From Numida meleagris (Eukaryota > Chordata > Aves > Galliformes > Numididae), in assembly GCF_002078875.1 (NCBI RefSeq), contig NW_018364539.1, forward strand, positions 62,001-126,000: a DNA stretch of 64,000 nt, written 5' to 3'. Under the pieces are notes generated by a model that searched no databases, was not told the DNA's origin, and saw only the letters and a list, made by a program, of their open reading frames with translations. Numbering within the stretch: position 1 is the first letter of the stretch; each line of letters opens with the position of its first letter. The position numbers and the translations under genes are program-made. This document shows positions 1 to 11,984 of the stretch, piece after piece.

Positions 1-500
1 ACCACCCTGAGGACCAGCTGAGGACAAAGCAGATGCCCAGCCTCCTACAAACCCTCTGCACAGATTCCTACCTGGATATAGCAAAAACTGCAACCTGGTT
101 CCAGGAACTGGTGAGAGAAGCTTAGGTGGCTATGCCTCAATTGGCAATAACAGAGCTCGAGTTGCTGCTCTCCACCTGCTTCTGCAAGCTCAAGCTGACT
201 GCCACCTCCAGCAGAGTCCTCTCGATTGAGCTCATGCTTGGGGTACAGCAAGAGGACCCAGACACGTTCATGACCTTTGAGTAGGCAGAGAACGTCGTCA
301 TCAGTGACACAAGGAGGCCACAGAGATGCACTGCAGCAGAGACGTACTTCTTTGCAAAACAGCCAGGCATGCATGGCACAATAGCTTCCACCATGAACGT
401 CTGCAGCTCCATGTCCCTGTTCTGGAAGGTGGCTACAAAATGACCGACACCCTGTTTGCCACCTGACACTGTCTTCTGCATGTGTTTCAGGTTTTAATCA
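1..500 (+). pseudogene. ITPRIPL1-like pseudogene fragment A (C-terminal half)
   Basis: Read on the plus strand with codons in the frame of position 3, the DNA encodes HPEDQLRTKQ, then QTLCTDSYLDIAKTATWFQ, then CKLKLTATSSRVLSIELMLG. These match the C-terminal half of the ITPRIP-like (Mab-21 fold) membrane proteins, which have a YLD..KTA.WFQ segment followed by a CKLRLT..S.R.L.IE.MFGVQ segment. Two in-frame stops (TAG at about 123 and about 282) and at least one frameshift near 390 break the frame, so it cannot make protein. The upstream part lies outside the window. Similarity to ITPRIPL1 is from memory of the family, which is multi-copy in birds. The minus-strand frame of 114 codons over the same bases is a shadow. 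Confidence 0.72.
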
Positions 501-990
501 TGGTTAAGAAACTGTTTAAAAAAAGGCACCCAAAGATCTCCAGTGGGGCAGGATGGCTTTGGGAGGCAAGGCGTGCGGGAGGCTCTGGGCAGCTATCAGT
601 CACGATTGTCACCTCCAGCAGGTCTGGAACTCACTCGTGAACAAGTATGGAAGCAGACAGAAAGCTTTAAAAAAGTGTGCCCTGACCCTAGCAGCACCAC
701 AGAGTTACAGCTTGCTGTGGTGTGCCTACACCAATCCAACACTATTCAACAAGATCCAGAATCTTCAAAGGAAAAAAATGCCTCTGGATCCAACCCAGCC
801 CTGTGACATGCCCTGCAGCTGATCCTGAGCTGCACCAGCTCCTGCCGGCGCTCCAAGGGAACGCTGCTCCTCCAGCCTGGCCTTTGGGCCTACCTGCATC
901 AGGGCACACAGCACTCTCATCAGCTGCCCACAGGCCAGTGGCTGGGGCCTACAGGGCCCGTGGGATCCCAGGTGGAGAAGCCATTCGTTT
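501..990. other. no recognised gene
   Basis: Two overlapping plus-strand open frames of 87-89 codons lie at 543-822. Neither has a recognisable domain, splice signal or conserved motif. I see nothing else. Confidence 0.4.
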
Positions 991-1250
991 CTGTCAGGTA
1001 CACTGCTGTCCCAGTGACAGCCGTTAGGGTCTGTCAGGTACATTGCTGGCTCACCGACAGCCGCTGGGTTCTGTCAGGCACATTACTGACCCACCGACAG
1101 CCACAGGATCCGTCAGGTACACTGCTGTTCCACCGACAGCCGCTGGGTTCTGTCAGGTACGTTGCTGTCCCACCGACAGCCGTTAGGGTCTGTCACGTAC
1201 ACTGCTGTCCCACCAACAGCCGTTGCGGTCTGTCACGTACACTGCTCCCC
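991..1250 (+). repeat. 40-bp minisatellite, about 6.5 copies
   Basis: Units begin at 991, 1031, 1071, 1110, 1150, 1190 and 1230 with the core CTGTCAGGTACACTGCTGTC, then a CCACCGACAGCCG part and a variable GTTAGGGT or CTGGGTT end. Unit length is 40 bp, with one of 39. Copies differ at several positions (CAGG or CACG, CCGAC or CCAAC). Each unit holds an inverted pair, CTGTC near its start and GACAG near its end. The repeat sits between ITPRIPL1-like fragments A and B. Confidence 0.95.
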
Positions 1251-1454
1251 GCCATCCAGCCCTTCTTTCCCCCAGCAGAGTCACTGCCCCCGGCCTGGAT
1301 GCAACGCTGATCTCCAGGCACGACGGGGCGGTGTGGCCGAGCGCTAAGGCCGTGCCCAGGGCTCCTCAGAAACAAAGCGGTCGGCCCCACGGAGATGCGG
1401 CCGCGGTGCCCCAGGGGCAGCGGTAGGCCCCATGGTCACGGCTCCAGCTCCCAT

Positions 1455-1830
1455 ATAGCTTCTTTGTGAGGTTGCTGGAGCTGTGCAAATGGAATCCCCT
1501 TCTCTCACCTGTGGAGATGCCAACAAGGATCTGCTGCTGCTCTGTGGAGCTGCAGTGCGTGTGCATGTGCACAAGGGAGCTACTAGTGGGACACATGCTG
1601 TGCTTCCTGCAGTGCTCTGAGGACGAGCTCCAGGTGATGGATGCCTTCAGGAGAACTGTCCTCACAGAGGCAGCTTGGGCTGCAGCAAGATTTTGAGAAT
1701 ATCTGCCTGAGCAGCCAGGAGGCAGAGGCCGAGGTTATAGCCAGTGCAAGGAGGCCACAGAGCTGCACAATGACTTAGTCCTTCAGGCACGTGATCAGGC
1801 TGCTGTGACCGGAGCTGTCAGCAGTTGAGG
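1455..1830 (+). pseudogene. ITPRIPL1-like pseudogene fragment B (middle plus deleted C-terminus)
   Basis: The frame at 1466-1696 contains EMPTR, then VELQC, then CTRELLVGHMLCFLQCSEDEL. This matches the ITPRIPL segment VEL.CTCTREQL...MLCFLHH.EEEL. Downstream, near 1717-1770, a different frame resembles the segment of fragment A that follows its second stop (AE..VI...RRPQ), so the stretch between them appears deleted. The copy has frame changes and a stop at 1695 and is non-coding. It has the same strand and family as fragments A and C, so it is likely a decayed member of a local tandem array. Confidence 0.6.
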
Positions 1831-3060
1831 ATTCTTAGAAAACACAGTAAGAGAAAATTCAGTCCAGAATAACCCTCTCTGATAACAGGTTGAAAAAGGG
1901 TAAACAACTTGTGAAGGGAAATGACTGAAGAGCCCTGAAAACCTGGAGCATCCTGGAGTGGAAATCAGTTACTTTGATGAAAGTGCTTCAGTGTGGGTTA
2001 CTGGCAAGACTGATTTTGTGGTACAAACCTGTTGGGATGTACAAGGATAAGCAGTTTGCACTGTCTTCATGAACCCACTCGGCTACAGACGTTCTTCCTT
2101 GTTCCCCACACTACCTACCATCCTCATCCTTGATCAGTGGAGCTTGGAGAGACAAGCCTGAGAGGGAAGTGTAGATCTGAGCTTGCTCTTTGAATATGGA
2201 GGGATGCTCACAACTAAGAGAATATTATGGATGCATTCAAATGAAAAAAATAACATGGAAGATCTCACTCAAATACCTTGTTTCTTGCTCTCATATACCA
2301 AAACCCTGATGAGCCTCAGCTGTCTGAACACACAAAGTCTACTGCACAATGCACTGTTAATGTTGTTGTGGCCATTTATTGAAAAACAAATTTCAGCGAT
2401 GAGAAAATTTGGACACAAACAGAAAACAGCTGGTGTGGAAGATACAGAGAAACATCCAATCTCCATTTTATCTTGGGTTTCCAGACATTACAAGATTGAG
2501 AAGAGCTCTAGTAGCTTCGCACAGCATGGAAGAACTGTCTGCATTCTGCAAACATCTCCCTGCAAACGGTAAAAAGTAAGGTCTTCTAAAGCACTCTGAA
2601 AATCCCAGTTGTTTTGATGTGATGATTGTTGAACAGCTACCAAGTCTTTGCCTCTATATAATCAAGGATTTCCAATGGAGATGACCAAAACGCAGTTTTG
2701 AGTGCAACAGTTCTGCTCCAAAGCTGCTGTTAGGCCAACACTCCTTATAAAAGTGGCATGGAGATTATGGGGCTGGTATTGGGGCCATCAGCACACAGCG
2801 CTGCTCCATTTTGGCTCTGGCCATCCGTGAGTGCAGCAGCAGGGGGAAGGCTGGGCTGGGCCAGGTGCAAACACCAGCCCGCAAGGGGTTTGGGAGCCTG
2901 CAGTGATGGCCCAGCGCCCAGGGGACCCTGTGAGCGGCTCTCTGGGCAGTCACCACCAGCGTGGCCTCAGCCCCTGCTGCCTCCCAGCTCCCTCGCCCCC
3001 GCTCCTACCTGACCCCAGGGGCTGTGGCTCCTGGCCCCGCTCCCCCAGCCACGCGCAACC
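1831..3060. other. no recognised gene
   Basis: A 129-codon plus-strand frame at 2183-2572 has no recognisable motif. From 2758 to 3060 the DNA is GC-rich and runs into the probable intron or 5' region upstream of pseudogene C. Nothing else was seen. Confidence 0.4.
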
Positions 3061-3106
3061 TCCCACCCAGCCCCACTCACCTCCACTCTCTCACCTCTTC
3101 CAGATC

Positions 3107-3900
3107 ATGGCTTTGGTGTTTGTCTTCACCTTGTTGGCACAGAGACCGAAATGTGTTGGCAACTGGTTGGATGCAGTCATGCTCGACTGCATGCAGCAGC
3201 GTGAGGTGTATCTGCCAGAGCAGATGACAAAGCTGCTGCAGGAGGTAGAGCAGAACAGGATGGAGCAGAGCAGGACAGACATGTGACCCTTGCCCTTCGC
3301 TGCACAGCTGTCCTGGACAATTTGGTCCTTGGCTGCACTGCTGCTCTTTCAGTTCTTCCTCCAGTGGTACAGGGAAAGGCAAGAGAAAATGAGGCTCCAA
3401 TGAGCCTCATTTATATATGAAATGAGCCTAATTTATATATGAAATATGGAGAAACCTTGACAGGGAGAACAAGGAGCTGGTGCACGACGGAGACCTCAGT
3501 GACATCACATACAGGAGCAAGTTTTACCTGCTCTTCTCCATTTGGCCACTGAAGACCAGGCCAGCCATGTGCAAGGTGTTGGAGGAGCTGATGGATGAAC
3601 TTCTGAGCACCTGTCAGACAGTTCCCCACAGTTACTTCACACCACAGCTGCAGCCAGCCATTGGGGTGGGCATTGGCTTTGAAGGCAGCAGTCTTGAAGG
3701 GAGTTAGAATGTCTTCCACATGCTTGTGCCCCTGAAGGCACTCCCAGGACATGGCTTCCACTTGGAGCTGGGCCCTGAGGGGAAGAAAGGGGTGAGGAAC
3801 TCCTGCCTCTGCATGGAGCTGCTGTGCACATGAGCAAGGGAGCAGCTGGTGGGGGACATGCTTTAGACTATTGCCAAGGTGGAAGTCTGCACAGTCGCTC
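3107..3900 (+). pseudogene. ITPRIPL1-like pseudogene C (N-terminus to middle)
   Basis: A polypyrimidine tract with AG (CTCTCTCACCTCTTCCAG) stands just before ATG at 3107. The frame then reads MALVFVFTLLAQ (signal-peptide-like), a QQREVYLPEQMTKLLQEVEQ coiled segment, and a TGA stop at 3284. Past the stop and in other frames follow LAALLLFQFFLQWYRER (membrane segment), ENKELVHDGDL, then PQLQPAIGVG.GFEG, MLVPLKALPGHGFHLELGP, and AREQLVGDML. This is the ITPRIPL order of signal sequence, coiled coil, transmembrane segment and Mab-21-like domain. Several stops and frame shifts make it a pseudogene. The sequence loses similarity at about 3880, before the part represented in fragment A. Confidence 0.75.
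3401..3444 (+). repeat. 22-bp tandem duplication
   Basis: AATGAGCCTCATTTATATATGA is followed directly by AATGAGCCTAATTTATATATGA, two copies differing by one base. It lies inside pseudogene C between its membrane-segment and acidic-linker codons and contributes a stop and a frame change. Confidence 0.9.
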
Positions 3901-5090
3901 TGGGCAATTAATTCATCACATCCTCAGGCACCCTCACATTGAAAAAATGACTTTCTAATCTTCGGACAGGCTTGTATGTCCTTTTAGTAAGTCATAACAC
4001 AGTCTTATTTTACAAGAATCAGTATCAGTATCAATCAGTAATCATATTATTTCCACTCAAATTTTTCTTGCTTTGTTCACTTATTTTTTCTTTGGTAATA
4101 ATGCAACGGCAACAAATTATTCTTCTTCTGTACTAGTATTTTTTTCTTTGCTGTTGCTGTAAAGCAGTAGGCACCTCAGTACCATATAGCCATTCACTCT
4201 CTTCTTGTGAGACTGAGAAAAATACAGAAACAGTATAATAGGACAATGATATGAAGGAATGATAATAATAACGAAAAGGATGAAAGAATATACAATTGAT
4301 GCTGAATTAAATTGCTCACCACCCAACAATTGATATCAGTCCCTAAGCACTCACTTTAAACACTGCTCAGTAACAATTAAAACATTAGTTTGCTATCAAC
4401 TTTATTCTCATCCTAAGTACATGACATGCACCATGTGGGCTACTAGGAAGAAAGTTAACTAGTTAACTCTATCCTAGATGAAATGCATGTAGCTACTTAC
4501 TATGTCTTTGTTAGGATGAGAAACAAGCAGACCTATTAGTCCAGTCTTGGTCATGTAAGGAGTCGTGTTTCAGTCAACTGTATCCCCCAAGCAACACACA
4601 ACAGCAAATTGCCCTACCTTCCCACCAGCTAAGAACTTGGAATTTCAATGGGCCTGTGTAAAATCTGCTTTTTACTGAGTTACCTGTCACAGATAGATAC
4701 ACAGATAATTTGTATTCATGCTTAAGCACCTTCTTAAGCACAGTTAAATTTTCTGGCTGTGTATCGGGAGAAGCACTAAGGAATAAAATGTGTTTGTTTG
4801 TTTTAAACACAGTGTCTTATATTCTGAATGTTGGTAACTTTGGAGAGCCTCAGAAAATGGGGCTTGGCAAACCTAGTTAAAAGACAACATGACATGCTTA
4901 ACTCAGAACAACTCCCAAGGATTTGTTCCAGTATCCAATTTTTCCTCCCTTTCTTAAGTTCTGCTCTGTGACCCGTTTTCTGTTATTCCTTTTCTCCTGA
5001 CAGTATACAATCTGTTTGAGAATATTTTATTAATTGCATGTTGCTGCACAGAAAATTAAGCACATTAAAGATTTTTTCTTCTTTTTTAAT
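3901..5090. other. AT-rich DNA without recognised gene
   Basis: No open frame with recognisable similarity. A 78-codon minus frame at 4574-4810 is not supported by splice sites or motifs. Confidence 0.4.
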
Positions 5091-5094
5091 ACAG

Positions 5095-5242
5095 AAACCC
5101 ATATCCAACACCAGCTTTTACCCCTCGTAATACCCAAATGATGAATTCTAGTTCCTATATTTGTAATGAGTACATTCGCACATATCTGCCACCAGATCTA
5201 AGGAATCAGGCTTTTATGAAGCTTCAGGGTAGCAGTTCATAG
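5095..5242 (+). CDS. possible last exon of an unrecognised gene
   Basis: A long pyrimidine tract ending TTTTTTAATACAG (to 5094) is followed by an open frame of 48 codons ending in TAG at 5240-5242. The peptide runs NPYPTPAFTPRNTQ, then SSSYICNEYIRTYLPPD, and ends KLQGSSS. The exon would start with one base completing a split codon. The peptide is polar and proline- and tyrosine-rich; I do not recognise it. There is no AATAAA close downstream and no partner exon found. An open run of this length occurs by chance fairly often, so only the acceptor quality and composition argue for it. Confidence 0.25.
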
Positions 5243-5984
5243 TGATTTTCCTAGACTTCAGGTCTGAATTTAAGAAAGAAGTAACCTCATTTTTGCTGCT
5301 CCACTGGCTCTAATGAGATTTGCATTTGCATAGGAAGTCAACAAAGCCAGGCAATATGTATTTTACAGGTATGAAGATTGATCAGAGCACTAGAAAACTG
5401 ATGTTTCTTTAATTAGCTACTTTGCTATATCATAGGGAATTTAAATCGGTCAGAAGATCGTTTCATTTACATATCTAGCACGGGACAAATTGTCAAACAG
5501 AATTCAATCAACCTGCAAGAAGGCAACTGCCTAATTCAGAACAATTGAATAGAAACTTTTTGAGCAAGACAAGAGCACTTCTTCTAAGAAGGGTTGATAG
5601 AGCTGGACTCATTCAGTTTGGAGTGGAGAAGCCTCCAGGATGTGTCATGGCTTTATGATTTTTGTTATTGGTATTCTACAACATAACATCGTATAGTGCA
5701 CTGGGAGTTAAAGCGTTAATGCTCCAGTTCCACAGATTGTTGACAGTTCCGGGTACCCTTCTCAGAAGAGAAGAAAGCACTACAGCTCCCAGAAGACTTC
5801 ATTATTCCATTTCCGCTTTCCGTCCAGAGGGAAAGATAAAACTGACTGGGAGTCACAAGACTGTTCACTTTTCCTGCTCGTCTCTGCTGTGCGTGTTCCC
5901 TAGCTGTCTTGTCTACAGCATTAGAGTAAGGCCTTTGATTTTGGACACATTTATAAGCATTTATCAGTGCTTATAAATATCTAA
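5243..5984. other. no recognised gene
   Basis: A 104-codon plus-strand frame at 5662-5976 has no motif and no splice support. Nothing else was seen. Confidence 0.35.
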
Positions 5985-6215
5985 AGGAAAGGAGCGAAAT
6001 GGATGGAGCCAGTCTCTTACTGGTGGTGCCCAGTGACAGGACAAGGGTCAGTGGGCACAAAGGAGAACATGGGCTCCATACAAATACAAAAAAAAACTTC
6101 TTTACCGTGAGGGTGACAGAGCACTGGAACAGGCTGCCCAGAGAGGTGGTGGAGTCTCCTTCTTAGGAGATATTCAAAACCTATCTGGATGTTTTCCTGT
6201 ACAGTCTAGTCTGGG
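5985..6215 (+). mobile_element. CR1 LINE fragment
   Basis: The sense-strand CR1 3' region is recognisable by ACTTCTTTACCGTGAGGGTG, GAGCACTGGAACAGGCTGCC and CAGAGAGGTGGTGGAGTC. The final 3' tail is missing, so it is truncated at both ends. Confidence 0.9.
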
Positions 6216-8325
6216 AAAGTCTCCTACCTAGCTTGCTTATAATCCAGTTCAGTTCACACAAATGAGAGCTGAAGTGAAGTCCCAGTTTAATTTGAACTGT
6301 ATATACACCTGCCCTGATCTTCCTCTACCAAGAATTTCAAGAATTTGTAATTATCTATTAATTTATTAATCACTGAAGGTCTGTCATTTAGAATTATGTT
6401 CACTTCAGAAGTCCTTTACTGTAACAATAGACATAAAATGACCTTTGAGAAATTATGGATTTATCCTGCCATATCTAGTTTGGTTTTGCCATACATTCTT
6501 CAGAACAGCTAGAACAGGACATGAAATGGAGAACTCTCCATAGAGAGCTGTCAGATCAAAAGCAGATGTTGAACAAAATCTGTGCATTTCATCCACTGAG
6601 AGAAGCCACTGGTTCTCTTAGACCCTGCAACGTTGTTGTAGCAGCTGACAGTGCTGCCATTTCACCTGACTCGCTCAGTACGCAAAAGCAGGAATAGGAG
6701 GGAGAAGGCACTGAGTTATCCAGTTTTGTGTTTCTTGCTTGTTGCCTCTACCACAGCATCTAAGTTTTCCACGTACTAAGAACAAGATCTTTCTGCACAA
6801 TTCGTATATGACCCTTGTCTCATTTTTCTTTATTCCTGACAAAGATTTCAATGCCTACAAAGGGTACTTGTAGCAACGCAATTCAAGCAGAACAGCTTTT
6901 AACCAGAGGCATTGCAGCATCTCTCATGGTCGTTATATCACTGTCTCAGCCACTCCCTACTTGAAATTGATTCCTTAGGCAAATCTAAGAGTGCTTCAGT
7001 CCCTTGTTCTCCCACTCATTACTGAATCCTGTCTCAGAAGGCATCCTTGTTTCAGCATAGTCCCACGTTTCCCAGAGAGGTCTCACCTTGAACGTGCCTG
7101 CCCTCCATAAAAAAAACCTCACTTCTCTGTTAAAAGTCTGGGGAATTTACTTGGTTATGGGAAAGATTTCATATTCTGAAAATAAAAAAGCTATTCATAA
7201 GCTTGTAGAAATGTCATGAAAAATAATGGATTTGCACAATGGCAGGCCAACAAAGAAAGGAAATACTTCAGTGCTTGTCTGTAGGAGCTGAGCCAATCCA
7301 AGATAGGGTGTCCTTCCCATCTCAGCTTCATCATTTATCAAGCTTGAGTGCCAGGGAAAACAGATGCTAACAACAAGCAGACTGTCACTACTAAGTCAGG
7401 ATCAGACCAACACTTCTCTTGGCTAAACAGCTGTTTCTATTGCCATTTTCCAAGGTAGCACACAAGTCTCCAGGTAGAATTCTGAATCAAGGATACTGTG
7501 TGCATTCTAAGAGGCACCTTCTGCATCAGTGTCCGATAGCCCCTGGCAGTGTGTCCCTGGGACTATATTTTTGCTCAGCAATTGTACTTTGCTAAAAATA
7601 TTATACATATATGACAAGGGAATCTACTATCAGGTGGAAAGGAGCAGAATGGCAGAAAATCAAATGTAATCTAATGCTTTCTATTAAAAATCACAGTGGG
7701 CATCTTTAACACAGATTAACAAGGCTGACTTAACTGGCCAGTGCCTAAGTTACATCAGATAATAATTCTGTAGCTCCAGCCAAGGGTTCAGCTGCTGGCC
7801 CTGTGCTCATTTTGCACAGTACAGCTGTGCAAAAAATTGACTGCCTGGAGAACTACTGATTAGTTACAGAAGTCTATAAGCTAATATCATGCAAGGAAGG
7901 GAGAGAGGAGGCAACACAGAAGTGAAGTTGCTGAAAAGATAACAGTTAGTAATTCAAGAACAAAAAAACAACATGAGAAGATATAAAACCCTAAGAGCAG
8001 CACCTGAAGACAGAAATTGTGCAAGATAATGGATCCACTGTTCCAAAGAGCAATACGTCCTCACCTGTCAGAAAGCCCAGCCAGCTCATCAGGCACCTAC
8101 AGATCTCTTTACCCTGTCATTGCTGTGGATATCCTGCCTACAGAGTCTGTGTGGTGACTGATGCCATCATAAAAGCCACCAAGTAGAGGAAGATGGGTCC
8201 ATTAGATAAGAGCAGGTTACCTCCAGCACAAAGACCCCAGTGGTGTCGTGTCCAATTCATAGGACAGTACTTCCCAAAATGAAGTCACAACTGCTAATGA
8301 CTCAAAACTGCTGCACTAAATGACA
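6216..8325. other. no recognised gene
   Basis: AT-rich unique sequence with no open frame over 60 codons, no recognised repeat and no clear splice-site pair. Confidence 0.45.
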
Positions 8326-9182
8326 AGCACACTATAGTGTGCTTGCGGTCAACACACCAGAGAGATGGGATGCCATGCAGAGAGACCCAGACAGACTTGA
8401 GCAATGGGCCCAGAAGAACCTCATAAGGTTCAACAAAGCGAAGTGCAAGTTCTTGCACTTGGGTTGTGGTCTTACTATTAATAGAAGCCAGAAGATGGAA
8501 GGACAGAGCGCTGCCCTGCCAAAAAGAACTTGGCGGTAGTGGTGAATGGCAAGTTGGACACAAGCCAGCAATGCATCCTCACAGCCTAGGAAGCCAACCG
8601 CATCATGAGCTGCACGCAAAGCAGCATGGCCAGCAGGTCAGGGAGGGGATCCTGCCCCTCTGCTCTACGCTGGTGAGACCTCACCTGGAGTGCTGTGTCC
8701 AGATGGGGAGTCCTCAGTACAGGAGAAATGCGGACCTGTTGGAGTGCATCCAGAGGAGGGACACAAAAATGACCAAAGGGATGGAGCAGCTTCCCCTGAG
8801 GACAGGCTGAGAGCTGGGGCTGTGCAGCATGGAGAGGAGAAGACCTGAGAGCAGACTATTAGTATGTAATGGGGGACTGTAAGAAAGAAGGGGCCAGACT
8901 CTTGCGGAGGGACTGCTGTGACAGGTCAAGGGGAAATAGTTTCAAACTAAAGGAGAGGAGATTTAGACTGGATATGAGAAACAAGGTTTTCTTACGATAA
9001 GGGTGGTGAAGCACCGGCATAGGTTGCCCAGAGAGGTGGTGGGTGCCCAGTCCTTGGAGGCACCCAAGGTGAGGCTGAGCACCTGATCAAGCTACAGGTG
9101 CACCTGTTCATTGCAGGGGAGTTGAACCAGATGGCCTTTAAAGGTCCTTTCCACCTCAAAAAATGTTATCATTTTATGCCTG
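8326..9182 (+). mobile_element. CR1 LINE, 3' part with reverse-transcriptase C-terminal remnants
   Basis: Frames in this stretch read DRLEQWAQKNLIRFNKAKC and LVRPHLECCVQMG, the CR1 ORF2 region downstream of the polymerase active site. Then comes the CR1 3' tail with GCCCAGAGAGGTGGTGGGTG, ending TCCTTTCCACCTC at about 9156. Frames are broken repeatedly. The copy is 5'-truncated and inactive. Confidence 0.93.
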
Positions 9183-10417
9183 TGCTGAACAAGATCTCAA
9201 CAGCAAGCACCTGAGCGACAAAGCCTTGGGCTAATGTGAGTATCTCCATCTGTGTTAGATCCACAGTTCACTCTTCTCAGTTTTTCTGAACTCTGTAAAG
9301 ACATTATTACTGTGTTTCATCTGGGAAGTGTTGTCTGGGAGCTTTTTTATATTTGGATGACATTGGTGATCCCAGATCTTAACAAAGGAAGATTACTAGT
9401 TATTGCACCAGCATTAAGTCATCACATGTTACTGTGTCTGCACCTATTAGGGACTGTACAGAGAAGAAATAGTCCTTACCACTAAGAAAGTACAATTTCA
9501 CAGGCTGCCTTCTGCCCTTTTCTCTGAAGGATAAGGTTTATTGTCCTCACCTTGGTGTACTAATTTGTATTAGACAGTTAACCAAGATAACTTGAGAAGC
9601 CTGCAACAGAATCAAAACCTATGTTCAAGTCTTCATTAAATATAAGGTAATCTTTTCTCCACTTCTTGAAAGGGAAGGTTTAAACACTGGCTGCTAAAAC
9701 TGAAGAAATTTCCCAAATTTTTCACCCTGAATAAATAAACCTGCCTCCACTGAAGGCTGCCATCTCACAACACAACACCACCTAATCATAGAGAATCTGA
9801 GTACATACAAAGTAGCAAAACTAAGTCTCACTCTTAAAAAGGAAAGAGAAAAACAGATATAAATAGCTTGTTTCTCACCTACCAGCCCCCAGCCAAAAAT
9901 AAGGCTAAGGAGAAAAAGTTACTCTTCCTGAGCCATCCTCAACTGATTTTGTTTGAAGTATTTAAGGACAGGTTGAATAACAGAGGCTCCACCTTCTATT
10001 CCACATTTTTGCTATTCTTAGAGCCAAAATTCTTATTCTAATTTAAACATCCCTTGTTTTAATTTAAATTCATTATTACTGTTTCTACCCATCATGTTCT
10101 TCAATAGATTATTCCCCTGCTCTTTGAAGCCACTTACAGACTTAACACTACTAAAGACTGTTTTCTTTCTCTTTTAGTGTTCTGTTTTCAGGAGACACCG
10201 TTCTTTCCACCTTCCCACCTAACAAGTCCACTTTCCAGCTCCACAACCAGCACCACACTTCCCACCTAGCCTGCCTCTCCCTGATCACATTCCTTTTGAA
10301 GGACAGTGCCGACCCTGTAGGCCATGCCAACTCCCTAACTCCTTCATTCCCAGTGCCAGCCTGGAAGAGTGACATGAATGTTTCAGGCTCTGGATTGCAG
10401 CATTAGGTAAAACTAGA
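9183..10417. other. AT-rich DNA without recognised gene
   Basis: No supported coding signal. The minus frames at 10151-10512 lie downstream of the candidate last exon at 10.6 kb and would be its 3' untranslated and flanking DNA. Confidence 0.4.
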
Positions 10418-10423
10418 TTTAAT
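10418..10423 (-). promoter_or_regulatory. candidate poly(A) signal ATTAAA
   Basis: On the minus strand ATTAAA lies about 155 bases past the stop of the exon at 10579-10715. It is the second most common vertebrate poly(A) hexamer, in a plausible place for a short 3'UTR. Confidence 0.35.
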
Positions 10424-10578
10424 TTCAAAACATTGGCACAATCAGAGAGTGCTGCTAGCGCTTTCCAACTGTCAGTTCTTTGGCAGGGGCACCACTTGAC
10501 TTTCAGTGCCAATCTGTCTTTAGATATCAGAGCCTATAAACCTGCAGATGGAGTTTTGCACAAGCAGAAGCTAACATG

Positions 10579-10715
10579 TCAGTTTGATTGTAGGATCAAC
10601 TGGCCACGATCCAGCAGCACAGTCTTTCCCACTACTTGCCAGTGGGACTCAATGAACTGGGAGCTGAACTTTTCAGAGTTGAGGCACAAGTCAGCAATCT
10701 CTTGCTCCCTCTCTC
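10579..10715 (-). CDS. probable last exon of unrecognised minus-strand gene
   Basis: On the minus strand an acceptor with a strong pyrimidine tract (TGCATTTCCTTTCCTAG) precedes 44 codons ending in TGA at 10579-10581. The peptide includes EREQEIADLCLNSEKFSS, QFIESHWQVVGK and ends GQLILQSN. Codon choice looks coding (GAG, AAG, CTG, TTC, CAG preferred). The exon begins with two bases completing a split codon. This fits the one base left over by the donor of the exon-like segment at 15582-15737, giving a glycine at the join. An ATTAAA follows. I do not recognise the protein. The alternating hydrophobic pattern would suit a beta-rich domain, which is inference. Confidence 0.42.
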
Positions 10716-10723
10716 CTAGGAAA

Positions 10724-11984
10724 GGAAATGCAACAGACTGACCAGAAGAGCTAACAACACAGAGATGTTTATCGGCATACATTTATTTGTACCACAGGGA
10801 AGCAGCTGTAAGGATCATATCCTAGTCTCATAGCCACATTCCAGCCTGTTGCATCAATACACAAGCTAATAAAACCGAGTTCAGGGTACCTAGGGGTCTG
10901 CTATTAGTTTTGTAGAAGTTTGACCTTAACACCTTCATTACCAAGTGGTTGACTCTGCTCAAATCAGGAGCAGCCACACCATTCCTGTGCACATCTTGTG
11001 TTTTACTGAGGGTGATCAGAATGGTGTAAAGGTCTCTTCAGCACTATAACTGGGGATACAGGAAATGCATGAAAAAATACATGAAAACCAGGGCATAAAA
11101 GAGTTTGGAATAAAGGCAACCTAAACAAGCCAAAGCATTTTGACACTCATCCTGAAAACTGATAGTTAGACAGCCACACACATCTATCCCTTCTGTCCCA
11201 AATTGCCTAGAACTTCAGTCAAGCTTAGTACCGTAGAAGAGAGAGCTGAGGGATATCTCAGTGTTTTTCCAGCAAGCAAGAAAATTAATTTAGGAAATGT
11301 TTACAGCATTAAGCGTGTCTTATCCATTTGGCTTTTGAAAATAATTCAGATACATTTAAACTGCTACATTTCAGCCAATAAGTAAAAACACCTTTCTAAC
11401 AAGCATCTCTGCAATAATAGCCTTTCAGGACATTCAGTTATATCTGTTCTTTCTAGTTGCCAAATATACACTCATGCCCAAATATTCAGCAGATAATTTG
11501 AGGTTTCCAAATGTGACATTCATTATGAACAGTATTCCTCTCAAAGTAGTGGGAATACATTATGACTCACACATAACAATTGCCTTCAGCATAAGAAGTA
11601 ATTTAAACTGGGGTATTTTATCAGGAGGTTATTAATTTTGCAATCTAAAATAATGAGCATTAGCTTGAGTGAATGTCTAGAAAATATCAGAAAGAAGAGG
11701 GAGGGGACGAAAGCTACTAGATGACTCAAAAATTTAAAACATCATTTAAGGGGGTATAAGTACAGAAACTATAACATGGCAATTGATGAAAAATTAAGAC
11801 AGATTACGTCGGAGGTAAAAGTCTACTCAGGACCACAGCAGTTCCTCCAATCACTGCAACAGGCCATCTACCAAGTCACCACTTGGAAAAAACAGAAATC
11901 CACTGCTTTCCATCATTGCAAGTCTGTTATGAACTGGAGATTGCCATGATACAGAACTTTTAAGAACACATGAACATTCCATTT
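10724..11984. other. no recognised gene
   Basis: AT-rich unique sequence. A 60-codon frame at 11203-11385 has no support. Confidence 0.4.
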
